Source: Spongiibacter tropicus DSM 19543
GTDB lineage: Bacteria > Pseudomonadota > Gammaproteobacteria > Pseudomonadales > Spongiibacteraceae
Direction: 5' to 3'
Assembly (NCBI RefSeq): GCF_000420325.1
Contig: NZ_ATUS01000001.1
Coordinates: forward strand, 1,802,463 to 1,866,462
Length of the DNA stretch: 64,000 nt
Every line of letters begins with the position of its first letter. Within the stretch, counting starts at the first letter, position 1. Shown piece by piece: positions 45,233 to 54,353 of this stretch. Both the position numbers and the translations under genes were made by a program. A model generated the notes under the pieces. The model was not told where the DNA came from. It saw nothing but the letters and a program-made list of their open reading frames with translations, and did no database searches.

Positions 45233-45370
45233 CAATTGCAGGATAAAACTTCTACCGTCGGATCAATACCATTTTGGACTAACCGCGTCGAGTCACACCG
45301 GCATGAAGCCTGTGGCTATGGCGTGCAGCTGACCTCATAGGTGCGGCTTTTAGCCGAATGGAGAACGACG

Positions 45371-47164
45371 ATGACCCCCAACCCCTCTTTCAAAAGAAGC
45401 CTCTACATCACCCTGCTTGGCAGTGTACTGGCCGCCTGTGGTGGCGGTGGTGGTGGTGGCAGCAACGGTAGTGGCGGCGGCGGAAGTAACAGCTCGCAAC
45501 TGCTGTCCAGCCTTAGTGGCGATGCTGATAATCACGACTTACTGTACTTCACCCTCAACATTGAACGAGAAGACGGGACCGGAGAGTCGTCGCTCATGGC
45601 CGTCAATCCCGCCGACATGTCAGATATCCACACTACCGAGCTGACAATCCGCGACGTCTACAACGCCAATGACCTAGGCAGGGCCGCCTATGTGCCACTT
45701 TACGAAGCCGATATCAGTCAAGACGACAACAGCGTCAGCGAATATCGCGTTGCCAAGGTCGCCTTTCTGCACAACCGCGAAGCGGGGGCTGAAACATCCG
45801 AGGGATTTGCTAGCGTCAGTACTGATGTAAATTCCCTCACCACTCCGCTAGACGCCACCAGAGCCTCTTCTGAAAGCTATTTGAACGCCGGCCTCAGTGG
45901 CGCGGGCGCACTGATCCGTCAGAACTACGCCGACGCCACGCACGCCTCCGTTACCTACGGCCTTCCAGGAAGCATGCGTCACATGCGATTCAACTTCCCG
46001 GCAGATGTAGCTCCATATCGCATCCTGCCCGCCATCGTTGATTATGTGACCCCTGTCGGCAAACTCGATCAACCAGGCACTCAAACGTACCTAGCGCTCC
46101 GCAATAGCGATAACAGCGTATGCAACAATGGCTATTTCCTCGTGCGCGCACTGACCTACTCGCTTAACCTCGGCAGTAACGGCTCAACCGTAGACAACCT
46201 GCTGCCCAATGGCCGAGAGGCTGCTGGCATGAGGGTTGTGGCAGGGCCAGTGTCCAATGGCAACCAGTACCTGATCATCGATACCGTTGCCCCAGCGGCC
46301 GGCGGCAAATGCACTGCAGAGGCGGGGACACTGTGGCGCTACAACGAGAGCCTCCAACCCAGTCTTGTGCAGCTCACTAACGACGCAGGCGAACCACTTG
46401 AACTCCCCAGCAGCGTCACCGGGCTATCGCGCTTTCCTGAAGCTCGTCACACAGCAGTCCACGGCGATACCGTATTCTTTGGTATCGCGGACATCTTCGA
46501 TCTTAATCAGCAACACCTCTATCGGATTAACGGCGACCAGTGGGACTACCTAGCAGAAGACCAGGAGAGCCTGGGCTTTTCCACGGGCTTTATTACCACC
46601 TCATCGCAACGCGTAGCCGCCTCTGTGGGAAATAAAGTCATCAGCTGGAATCACGACGGTACCGCCCCTGAATTAGTCGATGAAAGCTCGGCAACCTGGC
46701 TGGGTATCATGACCGAAGCTTTGGGGAGCCGAGACGGCTGGATCTTTTTCAATCGTGCGGATATCAATGGGAAAGACCACGCCGTCGCCGCCAAAATAGA
46801 TGGCAGCGACACCATTGCAGTGCCAAATGCACAGTGGATTGGTGCATCCTCTACTGGCAATGGCGACTCGGTGAGCAACATAAAGGAATTAAGTGAGGTC
46901 TTTATGTGGCGAGGCAACGACATTCTCGCGACCAGCGCTGCAGACCCCAAAGCAGGCCTAATGCGACTGGGCACTCTGGCGACAACTCCGGAAAATGTCA
47001 CTATGTATGGACTGGCTCCAGGCCCACACAGGCTGATTCAGGTTCACACCAGCAATGACAGTGCAGACGTTTATTACGCCAACACGCGGGAAACAGACTC
47101 CCTGCATAACATTATGGGAGACAGAAACGAGGGTGGCATCATGCGCCCAGTTAACGGCTTCTAA
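45371..47164 (+). CDS. Large lipoprotein with glycine-rich linker, unknown function
   Basis: 597 residues from ATG 45371, with GGAG about eight bases upstream. The lipobox LAAC gives a lipidated Cys23, followed by a Gly/Ser run (residues 24-42) that looks like a flexible tether. The remaining 550 residues are soluble, acidic and rich in Asp/Asn with beta-propeller-like character (repeated short WxYxxE, RINGDQWDYLAED, TEALGSRDGWIFFN stretches), but no family was identified. A strong terminator follows. The divergent LuxR-type gene is the obvious candidate regulator. Confidence 0.85.
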   Translation: MTPNPSFKRSLYITLLGSVLAACGGGGGGGSNGSGGGGSNSSQLLSSLSGDADNHDLLYFTLNIEREDGTGESSLMAVNPADMSDIHTTELTIRDVYNANDLGRAAYVPLYEADISQDDNSVSEYRVAKVAFLHNREAGAETSEGFASVSTDVNSLTTPLDATRASSESYLNAGLSGAGALIRQNYADATHASVTYGLPGSMRHMRFNFPADVAPYRILPAIVDYVTPVGKLDQPGTQTYLALRNSDNSVCNNGYFLVRALTYSLNLGSNGSTVDNLLPNGREAAGMRVVAGPVSNGNQYLIIDTVAPAAGGKCTAEAGTLWRYNESLQPSLVQLTNDAGEPLELPSSVTGLSRFPEARHTAVHGDTVFFGIADIFDLNQQHLYRINGDQWDYLAEDQESLGFSTGFITTSSQRVAASVGNKVISWNHDGTAPELVDESSATWLGIMTEALGSRDGWIFFNRADINGKDHAVAAKIDGSDTIAVPNAQWIGASSTGNGDSVSNIKELSEVFMWRGNDILATSAADPKAGLMRLGTLATTPENVTMYGLAPGPHRLIQVHTSNDSADVYYANTRETDSLHNIMGDRNEGGIMRPVNGF

Positions 47165-47171
47165 ACAGTAC

Positions 47172-47195
47172 GCCCGGACCATAGTCCGGGCTTTT
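47172..47195 (+). terminator. Intrinsic terminator of the Gly-rich lipoprotein gene
   Basis: GCCCGGAC (47172-47179), CATA, GTCCGGGC (47184-47191) and TTTT, starting 8 bases after the stop. Confidence 0.88.
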
Positions 47196-47246
47196 CCAAC
47201 CACCTGAAGATCTATTACCACCGCAAACTATCCCATCAGCGACTGA

Positions 47247-47861
47247 TCACAAACGATGTTTTGCGGTGTGGACGGCAAACTCGTCCTTGCTCACAGTACC
47301 ATTACCATCTGCATCAATATCGGCAAACGACGGCATGTTTCCCATATTCTTCATCGCATAGCCCTGCTGAGCGCGCTCACTGACACGCTGGGCGCGGGCC
47401 TTATTGAACTCTGACTCGGTCACCTTGCCATCACCGTCGAGATCATAGTCAGAAAACGTCGGCATATTCCGACCCATTTTCTGCCCCATGCCACCGGGTT
47501 TATTCATCGCCGAGCCATTAGCCGAACCCGGCATCATGCCCATACCGCGACGCTCCTTCATCTGCGATTGCTGCCCCGCCGAAAGTTCCTCTGGTGTCAG
47601 GAAACCATCCGCATCCACATCAAAGGTAATGAATGACGGCGCCCAGGCCGTCGGGCGCCCTTCAGCGGCTCTCGCCTGAAGGCGCTCACCGCGCACCTCA
47701 TCAAACTCCATCTCACTGACCCGGCCATCGCCATCCTTGTCGTACAGCGCAAACGGTATCGGCCCTTGCAACGGCACATCCGCCGCCTGCACCCCCGCGA
47801 CCAACATCAGTGAAAACGCGCCAAACAGAATTCGTGAACCACCGTGCTTCCAACTCTTCAT
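47247..47861 (-). CDS. Secreted EF-hand calcium-binding protein
   Basis: 204 residues from ATG 47861, which has GGAGGTGTG upstream; an in-frame start at 47900 is less likely. After a signal peptide (ending VAGVQA) there are four EF-hand loops: DKDGDGRVSEMEF, DVDADGFLTPEEL, DLDGDGKVTESEF and DADGNGTVSKDEF. Loops 2 and 3 are separated by a Met/Gly-rich stretch (GMGMMPGSANGSAMNKPGGM). It is probably a periplasmic or surface calcium-responsive protein. The binding partners are unknown. Confidence 0.88.
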   Translation of the reverse strand: MKSWKHGGSRILFGAFSLMLVAGVQAADVPLQGPIPFALYDKDGDGRVSEMEFDEVRGERLQARAAEGRPTAWAPSFITFDVDADGFLTPEELSAGQQSQMKERRGMGMMPGSANGSAMNKPGGMGQKMGRNMPTFSDYDLDGDGKVTESEFNKARAQRVSERAQQGYAMKNMGNMPSFADIDADGNGTVSKDEFAVHTAKHRL

Positions 47862-47924
47862 CACACACCTCCAAGGCCATATTCCATGCAAAGCAGTCAC
47901 CCTGCTTACAGCCTTTGTGACCGC

Positions 47925-48602
47925 CTATGACGCCTGACGTTTCAAGGAATCCTGTTGAAAGGCATAGATTCTATTCACTATCTTCCAGAGCAATACCACC
48001 GCAGCAATATCCATCACATAAGAGACTTCTGTCGCGATATTCAGCTTGATAAGCGTCGGCAGCGTGTCGGCCCCCTTCGCAGCCCGGCTGGCGATCTGCG
48101 ACACGATTCCAGAGCCAATCCACAAGACCCACCACAGCGGAAGAATCCCATCCACTTTTTCAAAAGCCCAATCTGATGGCGATTTACTGGCTCGCCATAT
48201 CTCCTTCATTGCCTGATAAGGCTTCCAAAGCGACAGAAAAGGAACAAAGAAATAACCAACCGCCCAGCCCGGCGAAAAGTCCATCTGCTCTGCACCAAGC
48301 TGCCTCGCGTTGTAATTTGCCCGGTGAATCCAGCGCAAAATCACAATGCCAGTGACGACAAATACGCCGATGTTGGCGAGACCTATCATCAATTGACGTT
48401 TATCGTTGGCCTCCGCATCCATGGCAGCCTGATAATCAGTGACATATACGCCACTCGCGAAATCCGACAGCAGCTGGTATTCCCAATACCCCGAGACCAT
48501 CAATATCAACAGACCCAGCACCTGAACGCACAACAACCGTCGCACCCATACCGTCAACGCATCCATGTTTCTATAACCGCTGTGTTCCATCCGCGACATC
48601 AT
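47925..48602 (-). CDS. DUF4328 membrane protein
   Basis: About 225 residues, start uncertain: an in-frame GTG at 48638 and ATGs at 48602, 48599 and 48590; GAGG sits just before the ATG pair. About five membrane segments. The family motif FSPGWAVGYFFVPFLSLWKP followed by YQAMKEIWRAS is clear. The function of DUF4328 is unknown. It lies 74 bases after the small lipoprotein gene on the same strand. Confidence 0.8.
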   Translation of the reverse strand: MMSRMEHSGYRNMDALTVWVRRLLCVQVLGLLILMVSGYWEYQLLSDFASGVYVTDYQAAMDAEANDKRQLMIGLANIGVFVVTGIVILRWIHRANYNARQLGAEQMDFSPGWAVGYFFVPFLSLWKPYQAMKEIWRASKSPSDWAFEKVDGILPLWWVLWIGSGIVSQIASRAAKGADTLPTLIKLNIATEVSYVMDIAAVVLLWKIVNRIYAFQQDSLKRQAS

Positions 48603-48676
48603 CCTCAGAGTTAAAAAGACCAAAACCCACTCTAACACAGCAGCTCAATGCCGCCGTCCGGACTCACCGAAGCCAC

Positions 48677-48865
48677 CTACTCCTCTGACCTCTGTCGCTG
48701 ATACTCATCATAAGAACGATTCGCCTCGCGCATACAGTCTTCATATTGCGATGGCGGTAACTCCGAACACTCAAAACGCTTGCTCGCCTGAATGCCCTCA
48801 TAGGCTCCACGGTTTGTACAACCAGCGACAATAAGCATTGCTAATACGAAATATTGTTTCTTCAT
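48677..48865 (-). CDS. Small lipoprotein
   Basis: 62 residues from ATG 48865. Lipobox IVAGC places the lipidated Cys at residue 16. The mature part is short, charged and has two further Cys (residues near 33 and 44), possibly a disulfide. An upstream in-frame extension to 48985 is possible but would bury the lipoprotein signal, so the later start is preferred. Unknown function. Confidence 0.6.
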   Translation of the reverse strand: MKKQYFVLAMLIVAGCTNRGAYEGIQASKRFECSELPPSQYEDCMREANRSYDEYQRQRSEE

Positions 48866-48977
48866 ATCAATTCTCAAAGACACAGAGGGAGGCGATGTAT
48901 GAGCGCTACTCGCGGCAAGTAAAAATTGCGTTAGGGAGACTCCCACTAAAAAGTGGAAGTAGCCGTGACGCGCCTTG

Positions 48978-49664
48978 TTAGTCATTAGCCGAGTGAATAG
49001 CGTGGGTTTTCAGATACCCGTCCAACTCCCGACAGGCTTGCACATATTCGAAAAAATCGTCTGCAAAAGTCATAAGATTATTATTGTCCAATCTGACCCT
49101 CGAAAAGATTTCGATATTGCTAAAATGTTTTGAGTCTTGGACTTCCATCAACAAAGCCACCAGTGGAGCTTCAAGAAATATAAGCTGCGCCATTATCTTA
49201 TTAATGTTACGCGAAGATCTAATCCTGTAATTTTCAAAATATTGAAGCCAATCTGCTTGCCCTCCCTGCCAGGACGTTAACGGGGCGTTTCCATTAGGTT
49301 CTAATCTAGCGAAAACATCTTCGATATTTTGCTTTACCAAAGTTTGGAAATCGAGTTTTATCGGATCCACTTTAGAGAAGCCGGCTATCTGCGTTTTGCA
49401 ATCTCGCACTACAAGATTCGCCCACCGGGTTACGAACGGATAGATTGTTTCCTTTTCTCGCACCTCGTTGAAATGCACTACTATCAAGTAGAAAACGTAA
49501 CTTGCTAATACTGATGCAAGCACTGCTTCGAAAACCAGCCCGAGCTCATGAAAACCGTCAACTGGCTCGGAAATTTTATTGAATATGAACAACTTCACTA
49601 GCAGCAGAAGTATCGAGGATAACGCTGCTAAATTGACTGCTCTTGGAATAGTTCTCCAAAACAC
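48978..49664 (-). CDS. Hypothetical protein with two N-terminal membrane helices
   Basis: 228 residues, GTG start; an in-frame stop lies seven codons upstream. Two hydrophobic segments (about residues 12-30 and 42-64) precede a cytosolic or periplasmic helical region. No family was recognised. The coding sequence is visibly more A+T-rich than its surroundings, with AAA, ATT and TTT codons common, suggesting a recently acquired gene. Confidence 0.7.
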   Translation of the reverse strand: MFWRTIPRAVNLAALSSILLLLVKLFIFNKISEPVDGFHELGLVFEAVLASVLASYVFYLIVVHFNEVREKETIYPFVTRWANLVVRDCKTQIAGFSKVDPIKLDFQTLVKQNIEDVFARLEPNGNAPLTSWQGGQADWLQYFENYRIRSSRNINKIMAQLIFLEAPLVALLMEVQDSKHFSNIEIFSRVRLDNNNLMTFADDFFEYVQACRELDGYLKTHAIHSAND

Positions 49665-49912
49665 TCCGAAATCACTCCCTGACTAAAACATTAATAACAA
49701 GCACGCTCGGTGAACAGAATAACAAGGGGGGCTTATATGCATTACCTCAAAACCCCTATGCGGCTGTTTTTTATTGACTTTTATATTCGGCGCCTGAGAT
49801 AAACGCGCATTCCTTTACTGTTTCAGCTTAATGCAGATGTTTTTTCTTGTATAGGCCGTCTGCCTCATCCCAATGTGGCACGAACTCACCTCCCCTCAGC
49901 ACTGCCGAGCAC
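49665..49912. other. A+T-rich intergenic region
   Basis: No credible gene. It contains several T-rich tracts (around 49768 and 49839) and probably the promoter of the minus-strand hypothetical gene. Nothing else was recognised. Confidence 0.5.
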
Positions 49913-50087
49913 GGCGCGGTCAGCTCGGGAATTGCGCGAGGACTGTCTGAGCCTACAGGCGAGTTCCGCTGCGCCCGAGCTGACCGCGCCGCGCGCAGGG
50001 GATCGGCGGCGACAAGCCGACGACAGTGATGCGAGGTGCCTTTTCTCTTTGCTTACTTTCTCTTTGGGCACACAAAGAGAAAGTAAG
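49913..50087. repeat. Composite palindromic intergenic repeat
   Basis: Two perfect inverted repeats in tandem. The first is 17 bp (49913-49929 with 49974-49990) around a 44-base loop; the second is 15 bp (CTTACTTTCTCTTTG at 50052-50066 with its complement at 50073-50087) around GGCACA. Elements with this CTTACTTTCT...AGAAAGTAAG core are widespread in proteobacterial intergenic DNA, where their chance frames are often annotated as small proteins. One open frame crosses this element, but no gene is called there. Confidence 0.75.
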
Positions 50088-50162
50088 TCGCCCAGCAAGG
50101 GCGAAACCAGCACTCCCCGCAACCGCAAGCAATCAGAAAAACGTCCAACAAAAGGACAGTAA

Positions 50163-50345
50163 ATGGCAAAACCAATGCCATCAAAATTGATTAAAAAAGA
50201 GTTGGAAAACGAGACACCGGGAACGGCCCTAGGCGATGTACTCCCAGCAAAATTTCCATCTGGTTACACATCCTTTGCGAGCCCCACAGCATTATTGTCG
50301 TATTTTCAGTACGCGTTACGCAGGCACTTCTTCGTGTGGAAATAA
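50163..50345 (+). CDS. Doubtful 60-residue ORF
   Basis: AAAAGGA lies 6 bases before ATG 50163. The first half is Lys/Glu-rich and soluble (KLIKKELENETPG); the second half is aromatic and basic. No family and no signal peptide. It may be a small gene or the remnant of one. Confidence 0.25.
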   Translation: MAKPMPSKLIKKELENETPGTALGDVLPAKFPSGYTSFASPTALLSYFQYALRRHFFVWK

Positions 50346-50703
50346 TCCGGCTCTGCCTTTGGATACGCCATCCGCTAATTTGCGGTTATTGACTCTCGTC
50401 ATATACACTCCCTCAGTAGGAAGCTCGGTAACGAATGTGCTTCACATAAAAGTCTTCATATAAGGTTAAGCTCAGGAATAGCGGTAATCGGCAAGCTCAA
50501 GCTTTCCCAACACCGTACTGAACGGGCTGGCCCAGCAAGCAGTTACCTACGTATTCGTATGACGCACTACGCTGTTGTGAGTGGTGCTTGCACGCCACAC
50601 TGGCGGAAAGGATTCGTCGATTCACGCTGAATGTCGTCGCTGCAGCATGGGCATATTTGGGCTTTTGCAGAAGCGGGGCAACTATCTACCATTGGAGATG
50701 CCA
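50346..50703. other. Upstream region of the 862-residue lipoprotein, no gene seen
   Basis: About 360 bases without a credible gene. It includes a short hairpin CCGCTAATTTGCGG near 50370 and presumably the promoter of the lipoprotein gene. A stretch near 50516 (TACTGAACGGGCTGGCC) resembles the sequence just after that gene's stop at 53288. Confidence 0.4.
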
Positions 50704-53292
50704 ATGACGCGCTCGCTTTTGATACTGTTAATCACAACGGTTCTCGCAAGCTGTGCAAGCCCTCAGTCTTCCAGCGGCACGGAGCCTGGCAAGTCTCCCC
50801 ATTCGCCAACGGCGGCGCCCGAAATCAGCTACCGCGATCCCCTTTTTGCGCCATTGAACGGCATTGATCTGACCCAGTTCAAACGGGTCGGCGAGGGCCT
50901 GCGGCTTATCGGCAGCAAGGGCGAGTATGAACTCCTTCTAACCGAACCTGGCCACCCGGTCAAAGTGTCAAAGCATGACTTCAGTGGTATTGATTGGAAC
51001 AGAACGGACAAATTTCTCGAATATTCCGGTTATATGCTGCGCTGGAAAAAGAACACAGACGAGGCGGTTCCCTACATTGGTCGACTGACTTTTCCCACTG
51101 ACGACGGCCGTAAAAAAGTCTATACCGGCGCCTTTGACGCGCGCTATTACCGCAAAAAGTTATTTAGTGGCACCAACCGCAACCCAAAGGTGTTTCTGGA
51201 GGGTTGGGTAACGGCATATAACAAGGCGGGGAAGGTGATTGAACAGGTCTACCGGGTAAATCGCTACGCCGTGACATATATCGGGCCAGAGCGAGATATA
51301 CGTTTCTACACCATGGCCGATGCCACCCACCGCCAACTTTTGATCGCGCCCTCCGAATCGGGAGGCAAACCTCTCTACACCACCGCCTCTGCGCTGCCGG
51401 AATACGAATTTGTGCTGCCGCGACCCGAGAGGCTGATGGCCCAGAGCGGCTGGGGCGATGACCGGGAGTTATTCACGCGGGAATTTTCACTGGCAGCACT
51501 GTTGAGAGCCCACAAGATCAATCCCGATCAATTGCTAATGCCCGCGCTAAGACCAAGGAAAGAGAAACTGGGAGGCCGCGGCCAATCCACGTTTATCGGA
51601 CACCGGGCCTGGGTTGATAAGGGGCAAGCTGCCTTCCTGCATAGCGCAACCACGGGCAAAACCTATCTCCAGCCCTACCAACAGCAAGCCGCACTCACCC
51701 TGCCCTCGGTAAAAGAGATCGTCATTAATGGCCAGCTCAGCGTTAACCGCCAGTGCATGGGTAAATCTGACGGCATGGTGGTATTGTCTGGTCAGTGCGA
51801 CCCTGCAGCACCGGCGTTTCCGCTGACGGTAATGACCCAGATTTCCGCCACCCAATACAGTATCAACGTCTGGTCAGACATTGATCGTCGCAGCAGCTAC
51901 CTGCTTACCGGTGGCCAGTTTCCCAAAGAGGACTTTTATCGCTGGTCCATCGACGCCTTCATGGTTGAGGAACTCGTAGACCCTGAGGCAACTATCGCAA
52001 CGCTGGCAACGGGCGATGATCCCTTTTCGCAAACCTTGATCGCCTTCGCCAGCCGGGGTGCCGATCAGCAGGTGTGCGACAAGCTGGCTGCGGCCGCAGA
52101 CAGCGCCGCGAAGGCACTCAAGCTCAACCCAGATATTGAGGGTCATCTGGCCGACTATAAAAAGTATGGCTTGGATATGGACTGGCGCAGCATGGGTATC
52201 GCCATCGACCGGATCAAGCCCAATAATACGCCGGTGACCGATTTCAATAAGTACGTCTGGAACGATCTGGTTGCCATGGAGAAGGATCTCAAACAACGAC
52301 TGAGCCTGCTGCAACGCTACCAAGGTGTTAGTAATTCCGCCTGCCAACCTGACTCTGACCGAATGACAGGGCTGGTCACCGCTCTGAGCCACTTCCAGCA
52401 GAGCCTGACAGACGCTATGGATAAGCTCGACGAAACCTATTACGCCGAGGCAGTAGCGCTTGAAAAGGAAATCTACTATTGGAGCGGACGCCTGGAACAA
52501 GCGAAGCGCGATGCCGCCGTGGCACAGTTTTTCAGCAAACTCGAATCCTCTCTCAATGCCGAGCGTTCAGCCAAACAGCAGGAGAGGGCATCAATCCGGC
52601 GAAGCCAGCAAGAGGCACGCCAGTTGATCAGCGCCCAGATCAACGATGTCAAAAGCCGCAACGCCGCATTCCTGAAGAACACCTCGCCGGTAGTAGCAGC
52701 GCCCGGCGGCAGCAAGATTGCCCCGGTTGCCATGCCTGCAAAACCGATGGATAGCGCCGCCGACAGCAAGATTTATATCAGCGCAACTCAGTCGGGCCGC
52801 CTGAGTACCCGCGAAGCGATTGCCCAAGCCCAAGCTAAAACCAAGCGACTAGCCGAAGAAAATCAGCTCAAGGCGAGCAACGTTAGTGAGTCCACGACGG
52901 TCACGGAACCTACCTACGGCCCCGGAGGGGCGGCAATCTGTGTCGCTGTCGGTCGCAACAGCGCAAACAACCGCACGGATATAGACTATTTTTATGCCTA
53001 CGATCTGCAGCGCACTCCCCTAAACGTAGAGCGCCAGGCCCGTCAGAAACACGGTGCCGCCTACCGAGGTACACCATCCTGCAGGCACAATCGCGATGGA
53101 CAATTGGGCGCGTTGGTCGTGGTGGTGTGGCAAGGCCAGGACTACACGGGTGCGCCGTCCAGAACCTATGGCATGGGCTTCGGGCCATCCCTCGGCGCGG
53201 CTGAAAAAGATGCCGTGGAAAATCTCGCCACCCGGAACTGGGCCTGGACCAGCGCGAAGGGTTATGAGCTTGAGTTTGCAAAGCAATACTGA
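50704..53292 (+). CDS. Large lipoprotein of unknown function with coiled-coil region and C-terminal Cys-containing domain
   Basis: 862 residues from ATG 50704, chosen because GGAG ends six bases before it; the frame is open further upstream. Lipobox LASC makes Cys17 the lipid anchor. Residues 35-480 are a soluble region with repeated Tyr/Trp-rich beta stretches. About residues 600-680 are a helical coiled coil (EAVALEKEIYYWSGRLEQAK ... RSAKQQERASIRRSQQEARQ). The last 110 residues (AICVAVGRN ... SCRHNRDGQ ... GPSLGAAEKDAVENLATRNW) recall the secreted DUF4189-type domain, weakly. No enzyme motif was found. It is followed by a fragment that looks like a decayed copy of its 5' end. Confidence 0.8.
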   Translation: MTRSLLILLITTVLASCASPQSSSGTEPGKSPHSPTAAPEISYRDPLFAPLNGIDLTQFKRVGEGLRLIGSKGEYELLLTEPGHPVKVSKHDFSGIDWNRTDKFLEYSGYMLRWKKNTDEAVPYIGRLTFPTDDGRKKVYTGAFDARYYRKKLFSGTNRNPKVFLEGWVTAYNKAGKVIEQVYRVNRYAVTYIGPERDIRFYTMADATHRQLLIAPSESGGKPLYTTASALPEYEFVLPRPERLMAQSGWGDDRELFTREFSLAALLRAHKINPDQLLMPALRPRKEKLGGRGQSTFIGHRAWVDKGQAAFLHSATTGKTYLQPYQQQAALTLPSVKEIVINGQLSVNRQCMGKSDGMVVLSGQCDPAAPAFPLTVMTQISATQYSINVWSDIDRRSSYLLTGGQFPKEDFYRWSIDAFMVEELVDPEATIATLATGDDPFSQTLIAFASRGADQQVCDKLAAAADSAAKALKLNPDIEGHLADYKKYGLDMDWRSMGIAIDRIKPNNTPVTDFNKYVWNDLVAMEKDLKQRLSLLQRYQGVSNSACQPDSDRMTGLVTALSHFQQSLTDAMDKLDETYYAEAVALEKEIYYWSGRLEQAKRDAAVAQFFSKLESSLNAERSAKQQERASIRRSQQEARQLISAQINDVKSRNAAFLKNTSPVVAAPGGSKIAPVAMPAKPMDSAADSKIYISATQSGRLSTREAIAQAQAKTKRLAEENQLKASNVSESTTVTEPTYGPGGAAICVAVGRNSANNRTDIDYFYAYDLQRTPLNVERQARQKHGAAYRGTPSCRHNRDGQLGALVVVVWQGQDYTGAPSRTYGMGFGPSLGAAEKDAVENLATRNWAWTSAKGYELEFAKQY

Positions 53293-53447
53293 ATGGGCTG
53301 GCCGCTACTACTCAGGACTTATGCGCCGACACGAGGGCCCTGTATTTACAACCATAAACGGCCGAGTATGGCCTTGGGAGGAATAACCCCGAAACAACGG
53401 CTAGCGCAGCTGGCCCATTAGCCTCGGTTAAAAATAGGGGATTACCA

Positions 53448-53582
53448 ATGACGCGTTCTTTGCTGTGAATACTTGCCTACCTACTCGTTGAGATAGGGTT
53501 CTACTCAAGTGCGGAAACACCCACCGGGGCCGACAGTGGGCATTTCCTATCCCTGGAGGGGAGTTCTTACCGGGCGGTGTAA
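53448..53582 (+). pseudogene. Possible decayed paralogue fragment of the large lipoprotein N-terminus
   Basis: ATG 53448, preceded by GGGG and the same CCAATGACGCG context as ATG 50704, reads MTRSLL, then TGA at 53466, then ILAYLLVEIGFYSSAETPTG and on to a stop at 53582. The intact lipoprotein starts MTRSLLILLITTVLASC. The shared start, a hydrophobic core and the loss of reading frame suggest a truncated duplicate. The end overlaps the convergent SDR gene. Confidence 0.4.
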
Positions 53583-54343
53583 CCACCGTCCATCACCAGC
53601 TCCGAGCCGGTCATATACCGCGACGCATCAGACAGCAGAAAAACAATGCCACTGGCAATTTCTTCCGGCTGGGCCATGCGTCCCAAGGGAATACTCGCCA
53701 CCACACGCGAGGCAAACGCAGCTGCATCGTCATCCGGCAGTTGCGCGAGTGCGCCACTGACCAGCGGCGTTTCGACATAGCCGGGGTGCAGGGAGTTAAC
53801 GCGGATGCCGTACTGACGGTCGGCGCAATACAGGGCCAATGACTTGGTCAGCGCCCGCACCGCGCCCTTGCTGGCGTTGTAGGCGGGCAGCATGGGGTCG
53901 CCGACAATACCCTCGATGGAAGACACATTGACTATCGATCCGCCCTGCGCCTTCATGGCCTGAATGGCCGCCCGACTGCCGAGGAACACGGCGTCGCTGT
54001 TGATGCGCTGGGTGCGACGCCAGCCGTCCAGGCTCTCGTCTTCCGGGCCGCAGATCACCGCAATACCCGCGTTATTCACTACACCATCGATCCGACCATA
54101 ACTAGCCACGACCATTTCGAGGCAGGACTGCCATTGCTGTTCGTCGCAGACATCCAGCGCAAAGAACTCGGCATCCGCGCCGCTGCTGCGCAGTGCTTCA
54201 CACAGCTCGCGACCGGCGGCAGCGTCGATATCGCTGACCGCCACTTTGGCACCGGCTTCTGCCAGCGCCCGGCAGGCGGCCGCACCGATGCCCTTGGCAG
54301 CACCGGTAATCAGCACCACCTTGTCTTTACAATCGATACTCAT
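53567..54343 (-). CDS. SDR family dehydrogenase
   Basis: 258 residues from ATG 54343 (AGAGGTG upstream). TGAAKGIG cofactor motif, VVNNAG, catalytic Ser in VSSIEG, YNASK, and C-terminal MTGSELVMDGGYTAR. It resembles cyclohexanol or hydroxysteroid dehydrogenases of catabolic clusters. It lies 10 bases downstream of a second SDR with the same context and is the last gene of the DUF1302/DUF1329 cluster. Confidence 0.9.
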   Translation of the reverse strand: MSIDCKDKVVLITGAAKGIGAAACRALAEAGAKVAVSDIDAAAGRELCEALRSSGADAEFFALDVCDEQQWQSCLEMVVASYGRIDGVVNNAGIAVICGPEDESLDGWRRTQRINSDAVFLGSRAAIQAMKAQGGSIVNVSSIEGIVGDPMLPAYNASKGAVRALTKSLALYCADRQYGIRVNSLHPGYVETPLVSGALAQLPDDDAAAFASRVVASIPLGRMAQPEEIASGIVFLLSDASRYMTGSELVMDGGYTAR

Positions 54344-54353
54344 CACACACCTC

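Noticed and set aside
49875-50162. A 95-codon open frame across the palindromic repeat
   Set aside because: It reads through both inverted repeats and gives the LLTFSLGTQRESKSP-type translation seen whenever this common intergenic hairpin is conceptually translated; no independent gene signal.
53448-53582. TGA at 53466 as a recoded Sec or Trp codon in an intact gene
   Set aside because: No SECIS-like hairpin was apparent, the frame is only 44 codons, and TGA serves as an ordinary stop throughout the window.
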